From positions 1 to 64,000 of the forward strand of contig JACNKX010000119.1 of the NCBI GenBank assembly GCA_014381825.1: a stretch of 64,000 nucleotides of DNA, in the 5' to 3' direction. The notes beneath the pieces were generated by a model, which was not told where the DNA came from, did no database searches, and saw only the letters and a list, made by a program, of their open reading frames with translations. Each line of letters starts with the position of its first letter. The stretch's first letter is position 1. The translations under genes and the position numbers were made by a program. This document shows positions 32,726-41,365 of this stretch, one piece after another. This DNA comes from Planctomycetota bacterium (GTDB taxonomy: Bacteria > Planctomycetota > Planctomycetia > Pirellulales > Pirellulaceae).

Positions 32726-34246
32726 TTAAGGATCCGTCAGATTCGGAGCCCAAATGCCTTCGCGAATCTGTGGGATCTCTCCAGATTCGGGCAAGGTGTT
32801 TGCTGCGACTTTTTGCAGCGTCCTCGAGAACTCGGCGATTCGATCGGCGTGCTGAGCAACATCTGCCAAGTTCGTCTGCTCGAGCGGATCGTTTTCGTGG
32901 TCATACAACTCGTGACCTGCATTGCCAGAATCCCATTCGGTATACCGCCAGCGCGGAGTCCGCAACGTGAAACCAAACAAAGGTTTGGCCCGCGGGCCGC
33001 GAGTCACTTGGCTCAACGCCCAACCTCGGCCAGCTTCACTCGGATCAGACAAGATCACGCCCAAGTCCTGTCCTTGTAAGTTCGTTGGCGTTTCGACGGC
33101 ACAAAGCTTTGTCAACGTCGGGTACAAGTCGATCAGACCAACCGGCGTTTGCGCGACGCCTCCGTTTCCTTCCGCATTCGGGGCCGCAATAATCAGCGGC
33201 ACGCGAGCACTTTCCTCGAACAGGCTCATCTTTTGCCACAGCCCATGTTCGCCGAGGTGATAACCGTGATCACTCGTAAAGACGACGATCGTGTTCTCTG
33301 CCAAGCCGAGTTCATCGAGCTTGTTCAGCACGCGACCAACTTGAGCATCCATAAATGTGATGCTCGCGTAGTAAGCCTGAATCGCTTGCTGCCTCAAGTC
33401 ATTGGTCAGCAACTCGTGCTCCTTCTTGTGGCTGCCGAGGGCATGAGCGGGTAAATCCTTCACATCCTCGTCGACACCTTGCACCAACGGCATCTCTTCC
33501 TTCGGATAGTTGTCGAAATAGGGAGCCGGTGCGACGTAGGGCGTATGCGGTCGATAGAATCCAACGGCCAGAAAGAATGGTCGCGATTGGTCTTTGGCAC
33601 AACGCTCCAAGACCCATTCAGCGTCACTAGCCAGCATTCCATCCGTATGCAACAAATCACCATGCGGCGAAGCGTACCAACTGAGCGTGCCGCCAAAACT
33701 ATCCTTCTTCAACGAAAAAATATCGGGCTCCTCGAGCAGGCGATCACAACCGGCCGGATTCAACTCCAACTCCCACGAGCCTGGATCATCATGCCCGTTC
33801 GTACCCACGGACTTCGGCACGTTGTAGTGATACAGCTTTCCAATCCGCGCCGCGAAGTATCCCGCCCGACGAAACGCATGCGACAAACTCAGATGTTTCG
33901 GGATCGTTTGCCGAAAGATCTGGCTGTTCCGCAGAATTCCCGTGCTGTTCGGATACAAGCCCGTGAGCATCGAGTTACGACTCGGGCCGCACAAAGGAAA
34001 CTGGCAAAAACTCCGCTCAAACCGCACCCCACGATCCGCCAAGCTATCGATGTTTGGCGATTTTACCTGGGGATGTCCGTAACAGCCAAGCGAGTTGTTC
34101 AAGTCGTCCGAAATGATGAACAAGACATTGGGGCGAGATTCAGCCGCATTGAGGTGCTGGACAAGCGTCCGTGTATATTGAGAAGCAGCGATTACGATGC
34201 AGCTAACAAGCAAAGTAAGTCGACGTGTAAGGTGACGTGTGTTCAT
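32726..34246 (-). CDS. Secreted sulfatase, iduronate-2-sulfatase-like
   Basis: 506 residues with an N-terminal signal segment (LTLLVSCIVIAASQ). The catalytic signature is Cys86-Gly-Pro-Ser-Arg90 followed by NSMLTG, a standard formylglycine site. It also has metal residues SDDLNNSLGCYGHP, the histidine-bearing YRPHTPYVAP and TSDHGYHLGEHGLW, and the Lys-rich region typical of iduronate-2-sulfatase-type members. It should act outside the cytoplasm on sulfated glycans. The maturation enzyme is not in the window. It converges on the SMP-30/esterase gene, 22 bases apart. Confidence 0.94.
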   Translation of the reverse strand: MNTRHLTRRLTLLVSCIVIAASQYTRTLVQHLNAAESRPNVLFIISDDLNNSLGCYGHPQVKSPNIDSLADRGVRFERSFCQFPLCGPSRNSMLTGLYPNSTGILRNSQIFRQTIPKHLSLSHAFRRAGYFAARIGKLYHYNVPKSVGTNGHDDPGSWELELNPAGCDRLLEEPDIFSLKKDSFGGTLSWYASPHGDLLHTDGMLASDAEWVLERCAKDQSRPFFLAVGFYRPHTPYVAPAPYFDNYPKEEMPLVQGVDEDVKDLPAHALGSHKKEHELLTNDLRQQAIQAYYASITFMDAQVGRVLNKLDELGLAENTIVVFTSDHGYHLGEHGLWQKMSLFEESARVPLIIAAPNAEGNGGVAQTPVGLIDLYPTLTKLCAVETPTNLQGQDLGVILSDPSEAGRGWALSQVTRGPRAKPLFGFTLRTPRWRYTEWDSGNAGHELYDHENDPLEQTNLADVAQHADRIAEFSRTLQKVAANTLPESGEIPQIREGIWAPNLTDP

Positions 34247-34375
34247 GAGACATGCATCCGGTCAGTGGCGGTTGAACTGGTGTGATACGAGGCAACGTCG
34301 AATGGAGTTGCGGTTTGCGTCAGTGTAATCAAGCATTCGCCCCGATGCGACAACGTCACATCACCGCTCTTTTTC

Positions 34376-36553
34376 CTAGGTCACAACTTGCTTCCGCGAC
34401 ACAGCAATCCGCTTGCGAGCAAGGTCGACTTCCAGCACCTTCACTCGAACAACATCCCCCACCGAAGCAACTTCACTCGGGTCCTGCACAAACGTGTTGG
34501 AAAGCTCTGAGATGTGAATTAGTCCGTCTTGGTGAACACCAAGATCGACGAAGGCCCCGAAACGCGTCACGTTGGTGATGACGCCTTCGAGTATCATGCC
34601 TTCCTTTAAGTCAGCGAGTTCGTTCACACCTTCGGCAAACTGAGCCACCTTGAATTCGCTGCGCGGGTCGCGTCCCGGCTTTGCTAATTCCGCGAGAATA
34701 TCCTGGACGGTTGGAAGACCAACTCGTTCGTCGACAAAATCGGCCGCGTTCAACTTCGCGGCAAGCGTTGCGTTGCCGACGAGATCCTTGGTCGCAACCT
34801 TTAGCTGTTTCGCCATCCGCTCGACGACGTAGTAACTCTCTGGATGAACTGCCGCATTGTCGAGCGGCTCCGATCCATCGCGAATGCGCAGGAAGCCAGC
34901 GGCCTGCTCGAACGCCTTCTGCCCGAGCTTAGGAACCTTTAACAGTTGCTTGCGAGTGTCAAACGTGCCGTTCGCATCACGATACTCGACAATCCTAGCT
35001 GCCAATTTCGGCCCGATGCCGGCAACATGCGTGAGCAGCGGCGCGCTCGCCATATTCAAGTCGACGCCAACCGAATTCACACAAGACTCGACTTCACGAT
35101 CGAGGGACTTCATCAACAGCAATTGATTCACATCGTGCTGATACTGCCCGACGCCGATCGACTTTGGATCGATCTTCACGAGTTCGGCCAGCGGATCTTG
35201 CAAACGATGAGCGACGCAGATGGCTCCGCGAACGGTCACATCGAGATCAGGATACTCGTGAACGGCTAGTTCACTCGCCGAATAGATCGACGCCCCCGAC
35301 TCGCTGACCATCACTTTCGTGATCGCCGAATCATCTGACCGCAGCATCTCAGTCACAAATGCATCCGTCTCGCGCGACGCCGTGCCATTCCCGACCGCGA
35401 TCAACTCGACGCCGTACTTCGCAATCAGTTCGTGAAGCGTCTTGCTGGCTCCGGCAACATCGTTGCGAGGCGGCGTTGGATAAATCGTCGCATTCGCAAG
35501 GAACTTGCCTGTGCCGTCAACAACCGCGACTTTGCATCCCGTACGAAATCCGGGGTCGAGTCCAATCGTCACTTTTGGCCCAGCCGGAGCTGCGAGTAGC
35601 AGTTCACACAGATTGCGCGCGAATACTCCGATCGCTTCGTCGTCTGCCTTCTCTTTCAGCTCCTGCAGCGTAGTGGATTCGACGGCAGGATGCAGCAAAC
35701 GTTTGTAACAGTCTTCGACCGTCGCAAGCAAATCACGATGAAACTCGAATCGCGAGTTATGAGCCAGCCGCTGCCTTAACTTTCGTAGAGTAAACTCGTC
35801 ATCCAACTGCAATCCGACTCGCAACACGCCCTCCGCCTCGCCACGTTTCATCGCCAGAAAGCGGTGCGAAGGGATTCGTTTCGCAGGTTCGGTGTGATCA
35901 AAATACATCTCGAACTTACTCGCAGCTTCCTTCTTGCCACGTTTTACCTTCGAGATGACACGCCCGAACCCGACCGCTTGTCCAGCAAGCCAACCTCGCG
36001 TCGCCGCGTCCTCAGACCAGACTTCCGCAACAATGTCGCAGGCTCCCCGCAACGCACTCGCCTCGTCAGGCACTTCGTTTTCAGGCGATACAAACCGTCG
36101 CAGCACTTCGCCGCGTGAACGATTCAAGTTCTCTTGAGCGAGCAGAAGATCCGCCAGCGGCTGTAATCCTCGTGCTCTGGCAGCGGTCGCTTTCGTTCGT
36201 CGCTTCGGTTTGAACGGGAGGTAGAGGTCTTCAAGAATCTTCTTATCGTCACAAACTTCAATTCTCCGACGCAACTCAGTGGTCAGCAACCCCTGTTCGT
36301 TGATCGTCTTGAGAATCGTGCCCTTCCGTTGAGCCAACTCCCGAGCTTTCGCCAATGCGTCCTCGATCGCCCGCAGAACCAACTCGTCCAATCCCTTTGT
36401 CGCCTCTTTGCGATACCGGGCAATGAAGGGGAGCGTATTACCTGCCTCCAGCAAGTCAATCGCCGATCGAACTTGCGCGCGGGCTACTCCGAGTACGGAG
36501 CTGATCTGCTCGGTCACATGATCGAGATCGAAACACTCGAATGATTCGTCCAT
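34376..36553 (-). CDS. tex: Tex-type RNA-binding transcription accessory protein
   Basis: 725 residues, the usual Tex length. The N-terminal helical part contains the Tex landmarks (TLPFIARYRKEATKGLDE, DLYLPFKPKRRTKAT). A YqgF/RNase H-like core follows (TIGLDPGFRTGCKVAVVDGTG), then tandem helix-hairpin-helix (SAPLLTHVAGIGPKLAARIV) and a C-terminal S1 domain (MILEGVITNVTRFGAFVDLGVHQDGLIHISELS). Tex binds nucleic acid and is tied to transcription and toxin expression in other bacteria. All domains are present. It is on the minus strand, starting 33 bases after the DUF3472 protein's stop. Confidence 0.97.
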   Translation of the reverse strand: MDESFECFDLDHVTEQISSVLGVARAQVRSAIDLLEAGNTLPFIARYRKEATKGLDELVLRAIEDALAKARELAQRKGTILKTINEQGLLTTELRRRIEVCDDKKILEDLYLPFKPKRRTKATAARARGLQPLADLLLAQENLNRSRGEVLRRFVSPENEVPDEASALRGACDIVAEVWSEDAATRGWLAGQAVGFGRVISKVKRGKKEAASKFEMYFDHTEPAKRIPSHRFLAMKRGEAEGVLRVGLQLDDEFTLRKLRQRLAHNSRFEFHRDLLATVEDCYKRLLHPAVESTTLQELKEKADDEAIGVFARNLCELLLAAPAGPKVTIGLDPGFRTGCKVAVVDGTGKFLANATIYPTPPRNDVAGASKTLHELIAKYGVELIAVGNGTASRETDAFVTEMLRSDDSAITKVMVSESGASIYSASELAVHEYPDLDVTVRGAICVAHRLQDPLAELVKIDPKSIGVGQYQHDVNQLLLMKSLDREVESCVNSVGVDLNMASAPLLTHVAGIGPKLAARIVEYRDANGTFDTRKQLLKVPKLGQKAFEQAAGFLRIRDGSEPLDNAAVHPESYYVVERMAKQLKVATKDLVGNATLAAKLNAADFVDERVGLPTVQDILAELAKPGRDPRSEFKVAQFAEGVNELADLKEGMILEGVITNVTRFGAFVDLGVHQDGLIHISELSNTFVQDPSEVASVGDVVRVKVLEVDLARKRIAVSRKQVVT

Positions 36554-36586
36554 GAATTTCTTTCTCGCGCAATGGACCCCACGGAA

Positions 36587-37855
36587 CTAATCGCGTGTCT
36601 TTGGCAACGGCGGCAAATCCATCTTCGCTGGAGACCGGTCGCTCGCCGGACGCGTGAACGGCGTACCATATTTGGTATATCCGGGAACGAATCCTCCGTG
36701 CGACAGAAAGAACTCGCCACCTTCCATCCCCATAAAACGATCGAGCCGATCCATTTTTCCTGTCGGGTCATGACTGAACGTGGCCGTGGTTAACTCACTC
36801 CATTCGCCACCAGCGTTGCGAATCCACTGGTTTCCGTACAACGCCTTGCGAACGACGTGGCCGTTTCGCCCGGCAAAGTTCTCGCTGAAGCTGTAGAGTC
36901 CGCGGAGGTACTTTCCTTCCTTTGGGGCTTTCCAACTTGAAATCAGCATCCATTGTTTGGTGTCGGTTCGAAAGTAGTAACCCGCAAACACGGTGTGCGT
37001 TCCATCAATGGGCTCTGCCGTGACAAGGAACCGTTGTCGCTCACCGGTTTTCCACGGAAACTTCAGGTGACTGTGTCCACCTGTTCCTTCATTGCCAAAG
37101 CTGCCTGAATAGACGTCTTTCCCTTTGTCGACCAACGTTACACGATCCTTGGCGGCGACTTTGTTTCGATCGACCGCCTCGCCACCGCTGTCCCAAACGC
37201 TGAAGATAATGCGCCGCTCGGTTTCGCTGTTTACTTGCATCCCAAAGTATCCGCGATGCCAACCGCAAGCCATGTAGTAAGTCCACAGTGGCTCCTCGAC
37301 TCCGGTCATCTCGCAATAGAATGCCGAGACTTTGGCGTCTCGCGGAACGGGATAGGCTAAATGAACAGACGCTGCGTTACGACGCGGCTTTAAGTTGAAG
37401 TGGGCTCCCTCCGTCGCCACTCCATCCAAGACAAGCGCTTCGATATCACCTGCCATCACTCCAGATGCATTTAGCGATTGCAGCCTGAACGAGTGATACC
37501 CTTTCGCACGGATCTCGTATTCGCCGAACTGAACGGTCATTGCGTCTTCCGCTTTCCCGGTAACGACAACATCTTTCGCATGACCGTCGACCGTCAAGCG
37601 CAGTCGTGAAGTGTCTTCGGCGTTTAGCCGAATCACCAAACTCGCATTGAGCTTTCCGACATGTTTCAGCTCTCCGAACCACTGAACAACAACCTTCGGG
37701 TCATTCCATCGCACGATCCCGTGGTCCGCGGAAACACGTGCGCCGCCATCGTCGGGATCGAGATAAGCCGTCGCCCCGGGGATTCGTATTTCCGCGCACA
37801 CACATGGGCAGACGAAAATAGCGACGATCAGCGCCCGACAAACACATTGAAACAT
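36587..37855 (-). CDS. Secreted DUF3472 protein with DUF5077-type N-terminal domain
   Basis: 422 residues with a signal peptide (ALIVAIFVCPCVCA). Residues about 25-125 look like the carbohydrate-binding DUF5077 module (VKPx-type beta strands, GYHSFRLQSLNASG). The rest matches DUF3472 (APEG-, NSETERRIIFSVWDSG and EGTGGHSHLKFPW, then GTHTVFAGYYF and LYSFSENF). These secreted proteins occur with glycan use genes and are probably carbohydrate-binding. No catalytic residue is known to me. It precedes tex on the same strand by 33 bases, though co-function with tex is unlikely. Confidence 0.85.
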   Translation of the reverse strand: MFQCVCRALIVAIFVCPCVCAEIRIPGATAYLDPDDGGARVSADHGIVRWNDPKVVVQWFGELKHVGKLNASLVIRLNAEDTSRLRLTVDGHAKDVVVTGKAEDAMTVQFGEYEIRAKGYHSFRLQSLNASGVMAGDIEALVLDGVATEGAHFNLKPRRNAASVHLAYPVPRDAKVSAFYCEMTGVEEPLWTYYMACGWHRGYFGMQVNSETERRIIFSVWDSGGEAVDRNKVAAKDRVTLVDKGKDVYSGSFGNEGTGGHSHLKFPWKTGERQRFLVTAEPIDGTHTVFAGYYFRTDTKQWMLISSWKAPKEGKYLRGLYSFSENFAGRNGHVVRKALYGNQWIRNAGGEWSELTTATFSHDPTGKMDRLDRFMGMEGGEFFLSHGGFVPGYTKYGTPFTRPASDRSPAKMDLPPLPKTRD

Positions 37856-38105
37856 CGTTGGATTCCCAATCCGTCAAGACACTTTTGATCTAATGCAAAG
37901 CAGAAAAAAAGGACAAATGAAGTCCGCCGAGTCTAAGGCATTGGAACAAGGCTCGTCCAGGGATGCGATAGAGATAGTGTTCCTTGTTGCTTCGTTGCGT
38001 CAGCAAGCCATAATCAGGTGTCTTCGTCCAGGAAGCAGATGACGCTTCGTTTGATGACGGCTATTCACGGGCCTATACCGAAGTCGCAATACAACTGGAG
38101 TTCAC

Positions 38106-39608
38106 ATGTCTTTCAGCTGGAGAAGCATTCTATCGTTTCGATGCATTCACCATCTCGTGCTCGCCATCTCAATTATTACTGCAGGTGCGACAAACGCGTC
38201 GGCAAAAGAATTAGACTGGCACCACTTCGAAGTGGCAGGCCGACCTGCCTTCATGATTCTTCCCAATGGGGAAAAGCGTTGTGAGCCGATGCCGTGGGTG
38301 ATGTACGCCCCGACGTTCGATCGAGGATTGCCCAACGAGTCGCACGAAGGATGGATGATCCGACAGTGGCTTGACGCTGGAATTGCGATCGCCGGCGTTG
38401 ATGTGGGTGAGTCGTTCGGCAGTCCAGCGGGACGCGAGAGCTATGATGCGCTACATGCGCACCTCACAAATGGGAGTTCGAGATTCAAACAAAGGGCTTG
38501 CTTGTTGGCGCGCAGTCGCGGCGGCTTGATGCTTTACAACTGGGCAGCCGAGAATCCGAACAAAGTCTCTTGCATCGCCGGCATTTATCCGGTCTGCGAT
38601 CTTCGCAGCTATCCAGGACTCGCACGTGCTTGTGGAGCGTACGGGATGACGGAGAGTGAACTTGCCGACGTCCTCACAGAACACAATCCGGTCGATCGAC
38701 TAGCGCCGCTAGCGAAGGCAAACATCCCACTCTTTCACATCCATGGCGACATCGACAAGGTCGTCCCGCTCGAGAGCAATTCCGGAGCCGTCGCCAAACG
38801 ATACCAAACACTCGGTGGCAGGATGGAGCTTGTCATCGCTCCTGGGCAGGGGCACAACATGTGGAATGGTTTCTTCCAATGCCAAGCGCTCGTGGACTTT
38901 GTGATCAGCCACGCGCCGGGAAAGGCGTCGCAGATCGAACTTCCGAAACCGATCGCACATTGGGCGCTGGACGAAGCGGAGGGTGACATCGCGCAGGACT
39001 CGGCGGGCGAGCATCACGGCAAGATCGTCGGAGCGTCAGCGACTTCGGGCAAGATCGAGGGAGCAAGACTGTTCGATCGTTCGAAGCGCGATCACGTTTC
39101 GATCGACTATTCAAAACAATTCGAGCTTTCGACGTTTACGGTTTCCGCATGGGTGAAATTGACTCGCCCGCCGACGTTCTCTGGAATTCTCGGAACGCGG
39201 TTCGGCGGCGAATGCACTTTCGATATGAAAGTGAACGACGCCAAAGTGCACGGTGACATCGGCGACGGGAAGAGTTGGATCGAAACGAAGGTTAACTTCT
39301 ACGCCGACGACACCGGCTCAAATGAGCAAGGAGGCGACCTCGCGCTCGGCGAATGGTTTCACATCGTCTACGTCATCGACAACGAGCGGCAGCAATGCCG
39401 TCTCTACCTGGACGCGGATTTGAAAAAGACGATCGCCTTCAAAGGAACGCCACGCCTGATGCAGCCTGGACAGGAAATGCGAATCGGTAACTCGTCCTCC
39501 GACGAATTTATGGACGGCATCATCGACGACGTTCGTATTTGGGCAACCGCGCTCACGGAGCCACAGGTGCGGATGCTATATGGTTCGACGACCCGTCAGT
39601 TGGATTGA
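38106..39608 (+). CDS. Secreted alpha/beta hydrolase with C-terminal LamG-like domain
   Basis: 500 residues from the ATG at 38106 with GGAG five bases upstream. A signal peptide (LVLAISIITAGATNASA) is present. The hydrolase part (about 35-270) has an elbow LLARSRGGLMLYNWA with Ser in SRGG, GDIDKVVPLESN and GQGHNMW for the Asp and His. Residues about 280-500 form a LamG/concanavalin-like beta-sandwich (HWALDEAEGDIAQDSAGEHHGKIVG and FTVSAWVKLTRPPTF, ending IDDVRIWATALTEPQV). It likely binds and de-esterifies a carbohydrate. Its end lies close to a DUF72 remnant on the opposite strand. Confidence 0.9.
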   Translation: MSFSWRSILSFRCIHHLVLAISIITAGATNASAKELDWHHFEVAGRPAFMILPNGEKRCEPMPWVMYAPTFDRGLPNESHEGWMIRQWLDAGIAIAGVDVGESFGSPAGRESYDALHAHLTNGSSRFKQRACLLARSRGGLMLYNWAAENPNKVSCIAGIYPVCDLRSYPGLARACGAYGMTESELADVLTEHNPVDRLAPLAKANIPLFHIHGDIDKVVPLESNSGAVAKRYQTLGGRMELVIAPGQGHNMWNGFFQCQALVDFVISHAPGKASQIELPKPIAHWALDEAEGDIAQDSAGEHHGKIVGASATSGKIEGARLFDRSKRDHVSIDYSKQFELSTFTVSAWVKLTRPPTFSGILGTRFGGECTFDMKVNDAKVHGDIGDGKSWIETKVNFYADDTGSNEQGGDLALGEWFHIVYVIDNERQQCRLYLDADLKKTIAFKGTPRLMQPGQEMRIGNSSSDEFMDGIIDDVRIWATALTEPQVRMLYGSTTRQLD

Positions 39609-39659
39609 AGGCCGAAGTATTGAAGGCGCTATCACACTCAGCCTTTCACATTCTGAAAC

Positions 39660-39959
39660 TCAGTCCGCCCTGATCGACAATTCAGCTCGACGGATCGAGA
39701 AATTGTCGTTGCCCGAAAATCGTCTCGGCGGCGCACTGAACAGCGCACGGCCGTCGAAGGTGACGCGGTCAACGTGTAGCTCGGTCAGCAGGTCATCTAA
39801 AGCTGCTTCATGTTGAGCCTCGTCGAAAAACTCGCGGTGGCGAACTTCGACTGTATCAGGAAACTCCGGTGGCAACGCGCGCAGATAGGCTTCGAGACAC
39901 GCTTCCGAATCCGATCCTATTGCCAAAGTGGTGCGACGGGCTCGCGTCAATTGTTGCAC
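39660..39959 (-). pseudogene. Remnant of a DUF72 (YecE-like) gene
   Basis: An open frame of 99 residues from a GTG. Its middle (YLRALPPEFPDTVEVRHREFF, then a DDLL..HVDRVTFDGRALFSAPP stretch) is the central part of DUF72 proteins, which normally have about 230-300 residues. The N-terminal TIM-barrel strands are absent and the C-terminal part, after SAPP, does not continue in any frame I checked. The segment is therefore probably a decayed fragment. It abuts the LamG protein's 3' end. Confidence 0.65.
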
Positions 39960-40049
39960 TCGACCAGGACGTTAGCAACAAGTCCTTTGTTTGCAATTCA
40001 TCAAACTGTATACTCCTGCTCGAATCGTTTACCACAAACTAAGAGCAGA

Positions 40050-40081
40050 TTGAGCCGTCGACGCTAGCGCGTTCGGCTCAA
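40050..40081. repeat. Palindromic element, family B copy 1
   Basis: TTGAGCCG (40050-40057) pairs with CGGCTCAA (40074-40081) around the perfect palindrome CGCTAGCG (40062-40069). It sits 12 bases upstream of the deoxyhypusine synthase-like ATG. Family copies with the same GAGCCGxxGCGCTAGC core are at 58918 and 62519. Confidence 0.75.
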
Positions 40082-40093
40082 AGACGGAACTCC

Positions 40094-41170
40094 ATGAACA
40101 AGCGAGCATTGCACGACGGCCAGGACGACGGACTTGTCCCTTTGGAGAGCCTCTCCATTCGAGATGTCGACTCGTTCCCACAGCTGCTGCGCGCGATGTC
40201 GAAGACCGCGTTCGGCGGAAGACAGCTTGGTGAAGCGTTCGATATTCTGTTGGAGATGTCGCGTCAAGATTCTTGCAAGGTCGTGTTGACGTTGTCGGGG
40301 GCGATGACTGTCGCGAAGCAAGGACGCCTTGTGTGTGACATGATCGATCAAGGCCTCGTACACGCCATCGTGGCGACCGGTGCTCTTATCGCACACGGCC
40401 TCACGGAATCGATCGGGTTGGCACACTACCGATACGATCCCACCAAATCAGACGAAGATCTGTTCGAGCAAGGTTACAATCGCATTTACGACACGCTCGA
40501 AATGGAATCGAATTTGAACGATGTCGAACGACTCGTGCGAGCGGTACTGACCGAACAAGTGCCTGAGGATGGCGTTTGGTCCTCAGCACGTCTATGCCAC
40601 GACCTGGGACAAAAGCTCTGCGATTTGGCCGAGGGCCCAGGCATCCTTCGAAGTGCATTCGAACAAAACGTGCCTGTTTTCATACCGGCTTTCACGGACA
40701 GCGAAATAGGGCTCGACGTTTCGACCTGGGCGATGGCTTCTGCTTTGCGTGCCGAAGGCGCGGACGTGGCAACACTCCAGCCAGACGATATCTTTCAAAC
40801 GGTCCCCGCCTTCAATCCGTTCCTCGACCTTCAAGAGTACGCACGGTTTATCGGAACCGCCCAGGAGCTGGGCATCCTCACGATCGGCGGCGGTGTGCCT
40901 CGCAATTGGTCTCAACAAGTCGGCCCTTACTACGACATCACCAACGCAAGACTCGGCACGAAGTTGACAGCACCACGCTTTAAGTACGGAGTCCGTATCT
41001 GCCCCGAACCGGTTCATTGGGGCGGCCTGTCGGGTTGCACCTACTCCGAAGGCGTTAGCTGGGGCAAGTTCGTCCCGCCAGTCGAAGGTGGTCGCTACGC
41101 GGAAGTCTACGCCGATGCGACGGTTGTCTGGCCGCTTCTAATGAAAGCGGTCTTTGATGAGTTGGGATGA
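40094..41170 (+). CDS. Deoxyhypusine synthase-family enzyme
   Basis: 358 residues. Landmarks include LTLSGAMTVAKQGRLVCDMIDQGLVHAIVATGA, where SGAM and the TGA pocket bind NAD, then VPVFIPAFTDSEIGLDV and GGGVPRNW. The C-terminal EGVSWGKF places the active-site lysine at Lys325. The family transfers the aminobutyl group of spermidine to lysine (deoxyhypusine) or to putrescine (homospermidine). Bacteria lack eIF5A, so bacterial members are usually considered polyamine enzymes. Substrates here are unproven. A palindromic element of family B ends 12 bases before the ATG, so the ribosome site is weak and may be shaped by it. Confidence 0.92.
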   Translation: MNKRALHDGQDDGLVPLESLSIRDVDSFPQLLRAMSKTAFGGRQLGEAFDILLEMSRQDSCKVVLTLSGAMTVAKQGRLVCDMIDQGLVHAIVATGALIAHGLTESIGLAHYRYDPTKSDEDLFEQGYNRIYDTLEMESNLNDVERLVRAVLTEQVPEDGVWSSARLCHDLGQKLCDLAEGPGILRSAFEQNVPVFIPAFTDSEIGLDVSTWAMASALRAEGADVATLQPDDIFQTVPAFNPFLDLQEYARFIGTAQELGILTIGGGVPRNWSQQVGPYYDITNARLGTKLTAPRFKYGVRICPEPVHWGGLSGCTYSEGVSWGKFVPPVEGGRYAEVYADATVVWPLLMKAVFDELG

Positions 41171-41365
41171 CAACGACTCGCCGAAGAGTCCAAGTCGTGA
41201 CTCAAGCTTAAAGCCACGTAACGCCTCTGCAGTAGTCCGGCGCAGCTCAATGCAACGCCAGGAGGTTGCCGAGCTTGTTCTATGATCGGCGTGAGGTAGA
41301 TGGGGATGAAGATGATATCGGTTACCATAAGGCGAGCCAAATGTCTCCGGTAGCTGAGGATTATA

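Noticed and set aside
33479-34285. A 268-codon frame on the plus strand
   Set aside because: It is antisense to the iduronate-2-sulfatase-like gene and rich in Arg/His as expected of a shadow frame.
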